From the NCBI GenBank assembly GCA_001600495.1, contig BCKE01000029.1:67036-131035 (forward strand): a stretch of 64,000 bases of DNA, in the 5' to 3' direction. Made by a program: the position numbers and the translations under genes. This document shows, piece by piece, positions 41,818 through 53,213 of this stretch. The notes beneath the pieces were generated by a model. The model did no database searches. It saw only the letters and a list, made by a program, of their open reading frames with translations, and had not been told where the DNA came from. The DNA is from Pilasporangium apinafurcum. Taxonomy: Eukaryota; Oomycota; Peronosporomycetes; Pythiales; Pythiaceae. Every line of letters starts with the position of its first letter. The first letter of the stretch is position 1.

Positions 41818-43820
41818 ATGATGAGGAATCACATGTGCTCGTCTCTTTCACTGCTGCTGCTAGTCTATTTGGGGCTGCTGAATGACCCACTCGCATCAGC
41901 AGAGAAGGAGATCCACGCGTTAGACGGTTGGGGGCATCCAGTGACGTGGTGGGCTGTCCTCAAGTTCCCACAGCACGCCCGAGTCACCCGTTTTACCACT
42001 TCAACTGATCGCGAATCTACACTTGAAGCCACGCCATGTGACTGTCCGCCACCAGATTGTACCAATGTTCCCACTGCAACACTCAACAGCACAGCGCAAC
42101 GTGCCACGGGGCTCTGTTACCTTTATGCCGACGCTAATCGTCCTTATTTCCAGCATTTCCGGACGTTAGGATATGACTGCCTTGGTCAAGGTGGGAACGA
42201 TCCATTGAGCCACACACTTCGACAAATCCAGCAGACAAAAGAGGAAGAAAAAGTATATTGGGCGTACTTTAATGACCAGTTCAATGGGATTGCAAGGAAC
42301 TATCACTCCTCACCATCGTCAACTCCATCAAAAATGGCCCATGATATCTGTAGTGGAAGGGATCTATTTAGTGCTCATGCAAAAGGAGGAGTAGCGTTCC
42401 ATCGAGAAATGGGGGGCTTTTACTTGCAGACCTCGACGCCGAATTACCCAGATCCAACTGTGGGTACTACTACTGGAAATAGGAATGATACATTTGTGCG
42501 CTTAGGCTGCCAGTTGGACAACAACGTCCAATTCGCGCAGCATATGCTTGCCATGTCGCTCGATATGTTGCAGTTGAATACACTCGGCGAGCAATTGCAG
42601 ACTGCTCGTCTTTGCTCAAGCAATTTTTACAAGGAAGAGCTGCATGATTTGCTGACAAGTACAAATTTCTATCAGGATGGGAAGCAACCAGAGAAAAATG
42701 CCAACTTTAGTGCGTTATATCATGCATTATTAGATCCGGATCTACCGGTGCGGAATCAATCAAGTGTGTTTCCTATCAAACTGAAGACGCAGTTTAGTTT
42801 GCCCAGGTCAATATCTGCTGAAACTGCAACAGATGGACAAAAGTCACGTGTCTTTAAGCCGATAAAGGAACATACTTCACTGTTAAAATTTGCAAGCGCT
42901 GATACGAAAGAAATCGAGAGAGAACACATTGTTGAAGGAGCGTCCAGATTGCCGGTAGCAGCATCAACAGAAGAACATGTTTTGGGATTAGTGAAGAGCC
43001 CTTTAGCTGCTGTTCCTCCGTGGGCGTTGCTCGCTGAAGTCTTGGAGTCCGACGTCAGTGTCGCAACATGGTGGGATGGAAGCTATGGTATCCCTAACAT
43101 CTGTGCTGGTGATTTCTATGGACAATCACCGCATAAATTTTGTTTGGATAACCGCGCAAATGGAGTTCACTTGACCGCTAATGACACAGCTCGGTACAAT
43201 GTCGAAAACCTCATCGAAGCCAGGTATGAATAGGAGGCCTTAGACTCTTATGATGAGCTCTTTGTAATAACTCATGCATTTGAATGACATTTGTAGATGG
43301 ACTCTCAGTGATCAGAATTTGAACTTGACGTGGCACTTGGTTGGTGGCAGAGAACCAGACGGCAATCACGGTTGGTTATTCTCCCTGATTTGAAGTATCG
43401 CTGCAGCTATCGATTCATTTTATAACCTGCTTGTCAATGTACATAGCAAAATGGGGATTGTCAACACCACGTTCAGGTCACATCAATGCATCGAATGCCT
43501 ATGTCACGTTTGCTGATCTCAACATGGAAGGCTTCCCGTGTTCCAAGTCCTGCAATGGGTCTCAGGCTGGACGTGGTGGTTCATTCTTCTCGCTGATGCA
43601 ACCGCTGCTACATCGAAGTCTCGCGCAAGGAATCGTCTCACAGGCATGTCGATGTGCATCACCAATGCATTTTCCATTAACCATGGATTCAAGCATGGAT
43701 GAGTTCAAGAGACTGCGGATGTGCCATCATGGCTGCGGAAAGAAACTCGAAAAGTACTTTGAGGCATTACAGCTACCGCAAATGAGTTCAAACGCTTCCT
43801 CATTTTGGCACAACCCATGA
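41818..43820 (+). CDS. Deoxyribonuclease II family, secreted or lysosomal
   Basis: DNase II enzymes are acid endonucleases of the phospholipase-D-like fold that cut DNA without metal in lysosomes or outside the cell. Exons 41818-43223, 43297-43370 and 43447-43820 give 617 aa. A second ATG at 41821 could also start it. A signal peptide (LSLLLLVYLGLL, cleavage near SAEKE) is followed by ALDGWGHPVTWWAVLKFP, matching the DNase II start. The first HxK motif is HAKGGVAF with GGFYLQTSTPNYPDP (His about 187). The second, NHAKWGL (His about 493), is built across the last intron. A region of about 150 residues between the halves (nt about 42630-43000) is less conserved and makes it longer than the 360-aa animal enzymes. 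The splice that restores the second HAKW motif supports the model. Confidence 0.88.
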
Positions 43821-43998
43821 GTTACTCCAGGATGAAGATCAGTGTCGTAATCCAATGTTATTCAACTGTGAAGGAGACGTAATTGTCTCAAATCTGTGAA
43901 GGATTACATCCATTTTGAGACTTCCACCACGCGAGATCCGGCCGTAGTCAAGTTGCACGGCTGCTGAACAAGTTGATCCTTACACTCTACCACATCAA

Positions 43999-44538
43999 TC
44001 ATGACAGCGGGCTAAACAACGCTTTAGCTGTGTCGTGCTTCATCAAAATTTCCAAGGTGACTGTACCGCTGGTACCATGGATTAATCTACTTGCTAACGC
44101 ACCTAGATATGTATTATTCATCGCATTCATCTTCCATATACTTAAGCGATTGCTGTGCAGATATTTGAGCGCCTCAAAATAGCTAATCTTTGCGGAACCA
44201 CTCACTGAGCGGTAGACATAACCTTTGGTATCATCTCGATGTAGCCACTTTCCTACATCTGGGGGATCGCTCTTGACCGGGTAGTACATGGTACCAGTCT
44301 TATTTACTTTTTCATGGTTCTCATAGAACTACTTGACAGTATCGAGATGACCATATTCCGCTGTTGTAGCCTTTGTAAATGTGCTCCATTCGATATCAAC
44401 ATTGGTATACAACCACATTACCATTTGCAAATCGCCATTTTGAGCAGCCTCATGGATGATGTACTTGGTTTCTACGTTATTCATATGCAGCCACTGAATC
44501 ATCACTAAGTCATCGCGCTTCGCGGCAGTATAAATCAT
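43999..44538 (-). pseudogene. Ankyrin-repeat protein pseudogene
   Basis: On the minus strand a frame with ankyrin-like repeats (AAKRDDLVMIQWLH, IIHEAAQNGDLQMVMWLY, YGHLDTVK) stops at TAG (44329-44331). After that codon the same frame continues for 13 codons to a second open stretch (GTMYYPVKSDPPDVGKWLH, SYFEALKYLHSNR). The expected ankyrin residue after DTVK is Trp, so a single TGG-to-TAG change explains the break. The upstream part is missing or unrecognisable and no promoter is evident. Ankyrin/F-box repeat families are large in oomycetes, so this is probably a dead copy. Confidence 0.7.
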
Positions 44539-44799
44539 ATCCGATTACACAAAGGTAGATGCTATACAGCCGTTACGTATTGGCGGTGCCGTTTCACCGC
44601 CAAAGAAATGGCTACATCTTCGAATCTGAGCATTCCAATACGTCAGTCTACTCTCGTAACACCCCAGTCTAAGAATAGGTTGAGACAATCGCTTGTCTAA
44701 AGCTCATGAAAAAGCTCTGACTGGATCAATCACAATCACTTCAAGTGCGACAGTGTTTCCAGCCAGCAATCGCAGACACTAAGAAAGCCAGCGAGCGAG

Positions 44800-47511
44800 A
44801 TGGGGTGCGTGCATTCGTCGGCCGATATCTCGCGGCCGAATCTCTTCCAACGCAATCTCTGCGTGCATCACAAGATGCCAGCAACAGAGGTATATGATGT
44901 GTTGGGGGAACTGGGTAAAGGGGCCTTTGGTGTCGTCGAGCATGTGCAACATCGCAAGACGAAAAAGCATTTTGCCATGAAAACCGTCACATTTGCCTCA
45001 GGCAGCAAACGATCTGAGTTTGAAAAAGAAATGGACATTCTTCGTGGGCTGCATCACCCGAATATTGTGCGTATGATCGAGACGTTCGAAGGTGAGCAGT
45101 TTGAAAGTCTTGGCGTTCGAGGAGATACTTTACACGATTCGCTGACTCCATAAACTGGGCACAGATGATCACCATTTCTACATCATCATGGAGCTTTGCG
45201 GAGGAACGGTAGGGAGCAACCGTCGACAAAAATTTTCATATTCAGTTTGATGACGATCACTATGTTTGTTGGGTTTGTAGCTGCTTGAGAAAGTCAAAGA
45301 GCGCGGTATCATTGGCACCTGACATTCATTTCAAATTTTCGTCCATTAGATCTTATGAATGGGTTTGTCTTGTATTTTATGCTAACAGGTAGCGAATTTC
45401 CAGAAGACGTTGTCAAGGATATCATCGCCAACTTGGCATCAGTCATCCAATATCTCCACTCGCGGTTCATTTGTGTCCGTCCATGCTTAATTCTTGGTTG
45501 ACTGTTTGATGATGATGCGAAATCTAACAGTGGGCTGATTTTCTTATGGCAATTGATCAGCATCGAGACTTGAAGCTGGAGAACATTCTGATTGAATCCG
45601 AAGACAAAGGCGGCGTCATCAAGCTCTGCGAGTAAGCACCATCTTGCTCATTAATTTCTCATAATTTCATATTCACAGTTCTGCGCTGTATGATTCACCA
45701 GTTTCGGAGCGAGTACGCTCTTTCGGATGGGTGTGCCAATGCGAAAAATCTTGGGATCGGTGGTCTACATGGCCCCAGAAGTCCTCAACGGCAACTACAC
45801 GAATTCTTGTGATCTCTGGAGTCTTGGGATTATCATGGTACGAAAATCACTTCAAAATATCTTAGTCCATCTGCTGAAGCGTTGCTGATTGGTCTTCGCG
45901 GTCATTTAGTACATGCTGTTGAGTAACAAAACGCCGTTCCATGGCTGCGACGAAGAAGAACTCATCGACAAAATTTACGAAGCCAAAGTGTTATTTGACG
46001 ATCCGGTGTGGGAATCAGTTTCAGTGGAGGCCAAGTCGCTCATCAAGAAGCTGCTCAACGTGAGTTGAAGCTCTATTTTCTTGTCAGAATAATTGTTTAA
46101 TCACTTGAGCTTACGTATTTTTCAGCCCGATCCGACTACACGGTATACCGCCACGCAATTGCTGTCACATCCGTGGATTAAATCCAATGTTCAGACGATT
46201 CCGCCAGCAGTGTACGTACCTTTTGTGATAATGTGATGATGCATTTGCTGCATTACTGATCTCTTTTCATCTGATTCAGTTACGACCAATTTATTCCGAG
46301 GGTCAAAGCATTTTGCCAGTATTCTGCGTTCCAGCGGGCTGCTTTGGTTGCACTGGCGTTTTGTATTTCGTCTGCTAAGATCCGCCAACATTCTGCGGTG
46401 TACAACGAGTTGAACGTTGCTCATGTGCGTCTACATGTCCTTTTTTGTTTTGAGTATGGCCTCCACATTGATATTTCTTCATTGTGCAATATAGAATGGC
46501 ATTTTGACTCTTCAAGAACTCCAGCAAGCGCCATCGTTGAAGCGTTTCTCGCTTGATGTTGAAAAAATCTACCAGGCGTATGTGTCTCTGTTGCTAGGCG
46601 AATTTCACTGGGACATGGCTCTTATCGCGTGTATTTCACAATTCTTTGTAGCCTCGATCAACAGCACGAGAAAGGTGTTAATCTCTTGGAATTCGTTGCT
46701 GCCACACTCAGTCCAGAAGATGTTTCAAATGAAGCTCTATTGAAAAGGGCATTTAGTATTTTTGACCGAGAGAATACTGGTAGCATTACGCATCACGAAT
46801 TGCTGGGTAAGCAATTGCACTTATTGGGAACCCTTGCACATTCTCATGATATTGACTCATGTTTCTCCAACAGCATTGCTCGGTCAGCATTTTGATCTAC
46901 CAGCTTGCCAAGAGATGGTTAGACGCGCTGATGCTGACAAAGACGGCAAAGTTGGCTTTGATGATTTTGCGAAAATGATGAAAGTAGGTGCCTTTGGATT
47001 GTTTGGACGCAAGCAATTAGATTCAGTGACTTATCTTTTGCTGTAGCTTCCAGCCCGGTTAGCTCATGGTAACCGCGTATGCCGTCGAGGAAGTACAACG
47101 CCAACTGGCAAAAATTCGCGATCATCTCCATTTAAAACCCAGAAGCGTGCTTCGATGGTGACACGAAGCTGCTCATTGGCGAAGCTGGATACAAATGAGT
47201 CAAAACCACAAGTGGAGAAACGTCGATCCTCTACCCCACAGCACGAAATATCAGATGCATTGGCCGAATTACGTGCCGAAACCGAACGTCAAGAGCAGGT
47301 GGCTGCCGAAATTGCATGTGAGACTCGTGACCAAGCTGTTAAACGGATCCAATCAATCTGTCTTGACTTGGCAAACGCATCCTGCAAACAAGTCTCACAT
47401 ACCGCTAGCACAAAAATGGAGGACATCAATCTATCGTTGGAGAGTCGTCCTGCTGAGCCAACGACCGAGGTGGCTTCGGACCCAATTGCCCATATAGAAG
47501 TTGAAGGTTGA
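44800..47511 (+). CDS. Calcium-dependent protein kinase (CDPK-like), 13 exons
   Basis: This Ser/Thr kinase has C-terminal EF hands, as in plant and protist CDPKs. Exons: 44800-45091, 45165-45208, 45281-45305, 45389-45474, 45561-45631, 45702-45837, 45910-46059, 46126-46211, 46280-46424, 46495-46577, 46652-46806, 46874-46983 and 47047-47511 (615 aa). The N-terminus MGCVHSS fits myristoylation/palmitoylation. Kinase motifs: LGKGAFGVV, FAMKTV, MELCGG, HRDLKLENIL (about 150), DFGAS, MAPEVL, DLWSLGIIM, HPWIKS. The calcium-binding part has two clear EF loops (DRENTGSITHHE about 409; DADKDGKVGFDD about 444) and two degenerate ones before them. A C-terminal extension of about 150 residues is basic, then Glu-rich. 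Every intron is 62-87 nt and each join is in frame. The gene converges with the kinesin, 127 bp apart. Confidence 0.9.
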
Positions 47512-47638
47512 AATTTATACAATAACTTCTGCCTTTAATTGATTTCTTGCAAATAATCCGAATCAGCAGTTCTGTTTTATGCCTCTATTTTTTTGCCTTC
47601 TGCTTTTCTGTTTGATGAACTTTGATTTGGAGCAAAGT

Positions 47639-50600
47639 TTATGAAGATATTGAGGCTGGTTTCTTCTGCGCAGATTTCAGCTTAACTAGAAACTGCAGCG
47701 CGTCTGCCCATTCACTTCGCTTGATCTTTTTCTGGTCCGTGTTATCTCCATCCACAATCTGAATAGTGCATACAACGTTATAATCGAACTAATAACACCG
47801 GGATGAGAGATAAAATACAATATTTCCGTACCTCAAGATCTAATGTTCGACCTTCTTCGTACTCGATCGAGAAGCAGAATGGCTCTCGTGGTTCTTGTTT
47901 GGCACGTTCAAACACTTTGGTCGCTTGGCCCAAGTGGATTCGAGTAATTGTTCGCGTCGGGATAGACGCTTTCGGTATTTGTTTGTTCGCTAGGCGGTAG
48001 TTGAGATATTCTAAATCCGGAGAGCACCACACGAAGCGCACATGCGGTTTTCCATATCGACCATATTTCACAAAGAGACTACCATTTTTCAGCAACTCCA
48101 TGCGTTTACGGATAGCATCACTCCCGCTAGTTTTAGGTGGACTACCATTTGGCATGGACTCTTTATCATCCATTGTCTCACCTGCAGCTCGAATCATGCT
48201 TTGTTTTGATGAACGTGTGGTGCCTAATCTGCCTTCGTTACTATCCATACTATGCCTTGGTTCATTTCCGTTGACTGATGGAGCTGGAGGGATCAGCAAA
48301 GAGATAGTCGATGGAGAAGATGTGGATGTACCATGTCTCTCTTGCTTTCTTCGAGCATTGATCTTATGTTGTGGATGGCGATATTGGTAGCTTTCCGAAT
48401 TCTCGCTGTCATTATCACTATCGCTTTCGGAGAAGTCCGCGATACTGCTGTCTCTGGACGAACCTTCACGAGGCAGTCCACGTCGTGCGACAGCCCCTGA
48501 GTGCGATTTCGATCGTGGAATCGACGTTGTTTTCCCCGCTTCCACCGCTGCAGCGTGTGCTTGTGTCAGCTGCTCAATCTGCATCTTCAAGCGTTCTGTA
48601 TCATGTTTCTGGTCATGCAATCGTTTCTCAAGCATTTCGACCGTCTGCTCCTGTTTCTGCATCATCTCCTGCAGATCTGCAGCAGTATTCGATGCGAAAA
48701 ATGTACTTTCCTTCATCACATTTAAACAACCCAAAGCAAAATCGATCCCCAGTGAACGGATCTCCGCTGTAATTTCCTGATATAATTTTCGAGCCTCATG
48801 TTTTGTTTGCTCTTCATCTGTACTATCCAGCTCGTTGATTTTCGACTTCAAATGGCCGTTTGAATTCAGGATGTCAGGCATAAGCAGCTCCTCTCGCGAC
48901 AAGTCACCGGTGAGTAGCAGTTTCTCCACTACGGCCTCGCATTGGATCCAATCGATCGCCACATTTCGCTGTGACTGCTGCTTCTTTGACTGCTTTTCTT
49001 CTTCGTCTCGTTGTTGTTGTTGAAGTTGTTCAATCTTATGCCTCGCAGTATTCAATTCGTTTTCTAATTGGGTCAATTTTGCCTGCAATTCGAAATTCGC
49101 GCTTTCCAACTGACTGTTGGTCTTTTCCAAGGCGTCAATTCTTTTTTCTGTGTCGATTTCGGAATTGACCGCTACATCCACGGTAACCTTCACAAGCGTG
49201 TAGTGTTAGTTATAGTGCGCAGCCAGAGATCTAATGGAGCTGCAATACCTCGGAACAACGCTGCATAAATCGACAGCTGGAAATGGATTCGTCCAAGAAA
49301 TCGGCCTCGGGATTGAGCGTAGCAATGAACACTGACTTGCAATTGCCTCCCAAACTACCGCGCAATACCGACGTGAGCATGGAATTCCGGTACGGGATAT
49401 GATATGCCTTGGAAACAGAGTTTCGTTTCGCTCGTAATGACAGGATGACCTAGAAGATAGCTACACTTGTCAAAGAAATGGCTACGCTCTCACGCCAAAA
49501 AGATAGAATCGAATGACGTACCTGCTCGAGATGATGTAGAGATAAATTGATATGTTTGCCCTCGGTACGCATCCGTTGCGTGCCTTCGCGCTTGTAGACA
49601 CGTTCGGAACCAGCTAAATCCACAAGATGGAGCTTCGACATGACAATCACGTCGGAATCCAATGGCCGTGCCTCAATCATGACACTAAAGATTGAATGAG
49701 AGCGAGACGATGCCTATATCGAAAATACAATGTCAGCAAAATCCTTTCCTAATACTGCACATAAAACACAGTTTCTACCTGGTTCATAGGAGTATCACTT
49801 GTGACACGGTTCATATTCCCAAGAAAGAGCAAATTCAATGCTTCTTCTTCCGAGACGGCTTCGTACACTCTACAAACTCACAATGTTATCAAATCAGTTT
49901 CTGCATTTGAGTCAAAAGCTCCTTGGCTTGACCAAGTGTTCATACTAATGACGTACCCGAGATTGCGGAAATGCATGTCACCTTCATCATCGTCCATTAA
50001 CAGTACCTTAGTCCACTCCTCGATCGGTCGATCAGTATGCGAGCTACATATCATCACATAATTACAGTAAACGTCCCTTTCCTTGTAAAGCGTTTTTTCG
50101 TCAAAGTGTACCGGTCCAGCAAGTCGTAAACGTTTTCATTGTAGATTTCCAAGTACGAGATGTAGCATGCGTAGCGCACGGTTGTGCGTTGTTCAAACTC
50201 TTCAAAAATGGTCGAGAGCACGCGCGGAATGATGCCGCGGTCAGAGTAATGCTCCCCACCTGTAATAGTGTACGTCTTTCCTGACCCTGTCTGGCCGTAT
50301 GCGAGGATTGTGCCATTATAGCCATCCAATGCGCTATACACGATATCCTGCCCATGATGAAATGATATTCATGTATGCACTCAACATAATTGCGAGAAAA
50401 TGGTCTCGACAGTGACATCAACACGTACAAGGCAGACTTTGTTAAAAACTTCATCTTGGGTAGCACTAGGATCGAAAATGTCGTTGAATTGAAATTGAAC
50501 TCCGTCGCGTTGCTTTAGATGTAGTCGGTCGTCGTCATCATCTGGACGAGGAAAGGATATGACCGCACAAGCTTTTCGCCCATCGTTGATTTTGTCTATA

Positions 50601-50753
50601 GCAGAACACAACAAGCATTATCACGACCAAACAACCACAACACCAAAAAGATTTGGGCATCCATCGGCACACACCTAAATGGAACTTTGCGCAATCATGA
50701 CCACGGCGAGGAGGTCGAACTCGTGCGTACGTTCCAATACTCCATTTGACCAT
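47639..50753 (-). CDS. KIF6: Kinesin-9 family (KIF6-like) motor with C-terminal PH-like domain
   Basis: KIF6 kinesins act in motile cilia and flagella. Nine exons on the minus strand: 50675-50753, 50429-50595, 50112-50347, 49957-50043, 49779-49869, 49522-49713, 49249-49449, 47832-49187 and 47639-47758 (842 aa). The motor runs from residue 1 to about 350: TYARVRPP, YGQTGSGKTYTITGGEHYSD (P-loop about 102), ISYLEIYNE, EEEALNLLFLGNMNR, ASSRSHSIF, LHLVDLAGSERV, INLSLHHLEQ, IPYRNSMLTSVLRGSLGGN. The wording after the P-loop and EEEALNLLFLG are characteristic of KIF6. Coiled coil and a Ser-rich region follow. Residues about 715-830 (GSLFVKYGRYGKPHVRFVW, FSIEYEEGRTLDLEIVDG, WADALQFLVKLK) look like a PH domain completed by the small last exon. 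A lipid-binding tail is inferred. Confidence 0.9.
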
Positions 50754-50943
50754 TGTCAGGAACTTGATTATGATTTACTCTGCTGCACGGATCTACTACT
50801 TCACACCAACTGAAGAGACGAATGTTGTAAAGCACCAATCAGAAATAGCGGGATACTATCAACATCAGTTACATCAAACGAATGAAACGAACGGAATTTC
50901 ACGATCTACGTGTGAATCACTTGTGAAGACGGTGCTGAGCTGG

Positions 50944-51793
50944 CTAATATGATATAGTTAATGCTGTCATCACATCCTCATCTGTCATCATCTGCACAAC
51001 TATGTTCAATTTCTTTTCGAGGTTGATACAAAACAGGACGCAGCATGCCTTCGTACCTCACTGAACTCCTCAAATATGAGAGCAGGCTCGTTGACCTTGC
51101 GCTTGCAGAACGACGTGAGTTTCGCTGCTACGGATTCCCGAAGCGCAGCTTCTTTACTTGCGCACATTGGGATGATGCTGGTAAGCACCATCATAAAATC
51201 GTCCACCGATATAGTTCCGTCTCTGTCGTTGTCGTACACATCAAAGAGAACTATGTAAAGAAACAGTCATAAGTACATGAGCATCCAGCGACATAGCACG
51301 CACGGAGAACATATTTAACGAACCTCTCCATTTGATTTGGATGCTCTGCCTAACACTAAAGACGGCCAAAACCGCTAGAAATTGCTCAAAGTTGATCGTT
51401 TGCTGCCTTCGTTCAATCTCAGTCTTGAGTTCTGATACATTTTCAGTTCGCGATACAATGAGACGTGTAACTAAAGCTACAAACGGACTTAATTGCAATT
51501 CTGGCATCGACAGGAAAATTTTTATCGCTAGAAATTTAGTTTCATGTGGTTCAAGTAGAGTTGCAAAGCGCTTCTTCAAGCGTGCGAGTTCCTGCCGTGA
51601 AACTACTCGCAACGAATCAGCTCTATTCATGAACAATAATGCATCACGCCATGTCTTACGTACATGGCTGGATCAATCCACTCGGGTAGGCTGTGAGTAC
51701 ATCGACTTGAAGTAAATTCACTTTCTCCTGCACAGTCAAAGGTTTTGGCTGTGCCGAATTGCCGGTTGCTTCTTCTTTAGTGCGCCGAAACAT
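50944..51793 (-). CDS. Calcineurin-B-like EF-hand protein
   Basis: This resembles the CNB/CHP/CIB group of small EF-hand adaptors. Supported minus-strand exons are the first exon from the ATG at 51793, one ending at 51324, 51057-51250 and 50944-50991. Readable features: ELARLKKRFATL, IFLSMPELQLSPFVALVTRL, TINFEQFLAVLAVFS, then the canonical EF loop DVYDNDRDGTISVDDFM and a C-terminal MMTDEDVMTALTISY. The first intron is not settled. A good GTAAGA donor gives only 37 nt to the next in-phase acceptor (51623-51659), while a GTACTC donor with a downstream CAG gives 109 nt (51592-51700). Only one EF loop is clearly calcium-competent. The partner (phosphatase, exchanger or kinase) is unknown. It is divergent from the GFA pair by 289 bp. 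Confidence 0.75.
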
Positions 51794-52082
51794 TGCCACG
51801 ATTGAGTGTCTTCCAATGATGTGACTCTTCAAGCTCGCTTTATTCAAACCGTAATTTCTGCCCAATCTCTTATAGCACAAAAATGTTATTCTTCGTTCTG
51901 GCTGATAAAACGAAGCACAATGAGTGATTGATTCCGCTAAAAACCACAAGGCAAATTTCAAAAACGATGCTTCACTTCACCAAGCATTTCATAAATGAAG
52001 ATGACGCCAAATTCATCATCGCGATGAATGCCTATTGTCATATTCGGCATGCATATATGACTCACTTATTTCTACCATTGAG

Positions 52083-52517
52083 ATGTCGGCGAAATTGGTG
52101 GTACATCGAGGCTCCTGCCATTGCAAAGCAGTCGAATTCAAGTTCAATGCTGTTCCGATTCTTGACCTAGGCAAGTGCGGCTGTTCGATATGTCTTATGA
52201 AGAAAAACATGAATACAGTCGTCTCTAAGTCATATTTCCGCTTGCTTCGAGGGGAAGACGTGTTTACGGTGTACACAGTCAACACCTACAGAGCCAAGTG
52301 CTTGTTTTACAAAGTCTGTGTCGTCAAGGTGTTCTACTTTCCACACAGCAATTCGGATGGTGTCACCATCACAGTTGGTTGCATTGGTTCTTCAGCATTG
52401 CAAGCGATCACACTCGCCAAGTTTGATGGGGCCAACTGGGAAGCCGCCTATGTGGTCTCATATTCTGCCAAGTGCTCCCATCTCTGCGCGGATGTTGCAT
52501 ATTCATCTGTGACTTGA
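52083..52517 (+). CDS. CENP-V/GFA-domain protein, degenerate upstream copy
   Basis: GFA-fold proteins bind zinc through conserved cysteines. This 144-aa copy starts MSAKLVVHRGSCHCKAVEF and aligns along its whole length with the neighbour at 52605-53087. It keeps SCHC and CGCSIC, but the later zinc pair is broken: the neighbour's LFCKIC reads LFYKVC here, a Cys-to-Tyr change at codon 52308-52310. The C-terminus diverges into an unrelated tail (SAKCSHLCADVAYSSVT). The intact frame with a lost ligand suggests relaxed selection or a new role. A tandem duplication is evident from order, strand and similarity. Confidence 0.7.
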   Translation: MSAKLVVHRGSCHCKAVEFKFNAVPILDLGKCGCSICLMKKNMNTVVSKSYFRLLRGEDVFTVYTVNTYRAKCLFYKVCVVKVFYFPHSNSDGVTITVGCIGSSALQAITLAKFDGANWEAAYVVSYSAKCSHLCADVAYSSVT

Positions 52518-52604
52518 ATTTAACATCAGGTTTGTGGTTCAACAAGCAACGACGATCTACTATTGGTCAAAATTATTTATTTTTTTGCTGCGCATGTGTG
52601 AGTG

Positions 52605-53087
52605 ATGGTCACGTCTGAAGAGTGCGATGCCCTCATTCCTCCGTTTCAGACCAAGTCAACCCATCAACCACAAAAGCAAATGACAACAGCGGAATTGGTG
52701 GTACATCGTGGCGCTTGCCACTGTAAAGCCGTGGAGTTCGAATTCGACGGCACCAAAGACCTTGTGGCCATAGACTGCAATTGCTCGATCTGCCACATGA
52801 AGAAAAACACGCACACGATCGTCCCATGTTCGCGATTCCGATTGCTACATGGAGAGGATATGCTCACGACGTACACGTTCAACACCCACAAGGCCAAGCA
52901 TTTGTTCTGCAAGATCTGTGGGGTACAGGCGTACTATATTCCTCGTAGCAATCCTGATGGAGTGGCTGTCACAGTCGCCTGCATTGAACCATCGACCGTC
53001 GAGACTGTAGCGATCGAGGAATTTGATGGTGGGAATTGGGAAACGGCATACGCAGCATCTGATATCACTAAATATTCAAAAGAGTAA
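52605..53087 (+). CDS. CENP-V/GFA-family zinc protein, intact copy
   Basis: The 160-aa protein is very close to human CENP-V's domain: HRGACHCKAVEFEF, CNCSICHMKKNTHTIVP, SRFRLLHGED, TYTFNTHKAKHLFCKICG, YYIPRSNPDG and FDGGNWE. All seven zinc-ligand cysteines of the GFA fold (CHC, CNCSIC, CKIC) are present. The family was named after a proposed glutathione-formaldehyde role, and CENP-V itself is linked to centromeres and microtubules, so the function here is open. The ATG at 52605 adds about 25 disordered residues. A second in-frame ATG at 52680 matches the start of the upstream paralogue and may be the real one. The gene converges with lpxB, 126 bp between stops. Confidence 0.88.
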   Translation: MVTSEECDALIPPFQTKSTHQPQKQMTTAELVVHRGACHCKAVEFEFDGTKDLVAIDCNCSICHMKKNTHTIVPCSRFRLLHGEDMLTTYTFNTHKAKHLFCKICGVQAYYIPRSNPDGVAVTVACIEPSTVETVAIEEFDGGNWETAYAASDITKYSKE

Positions 53088-53213
53088 GGGACTTACGAGT
53101 CCCCCCAAAAAGGGTAAGAGTGAAATAAGATAGAGCGAAAATAATACAGCAAATCTCGACTTTTGGTATCGCTTTTATTGCTTTCTAAACGTACTGTACG
53201 ATTTTAATTGCCT

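Noticed and set aside
45306-45388. GC-AG intron in the CDPK
   Set aside because: A canonical GTATCA donor 11 nt upstream of the GC gives the same phase and the family-consistent join ERG-SEFPED.
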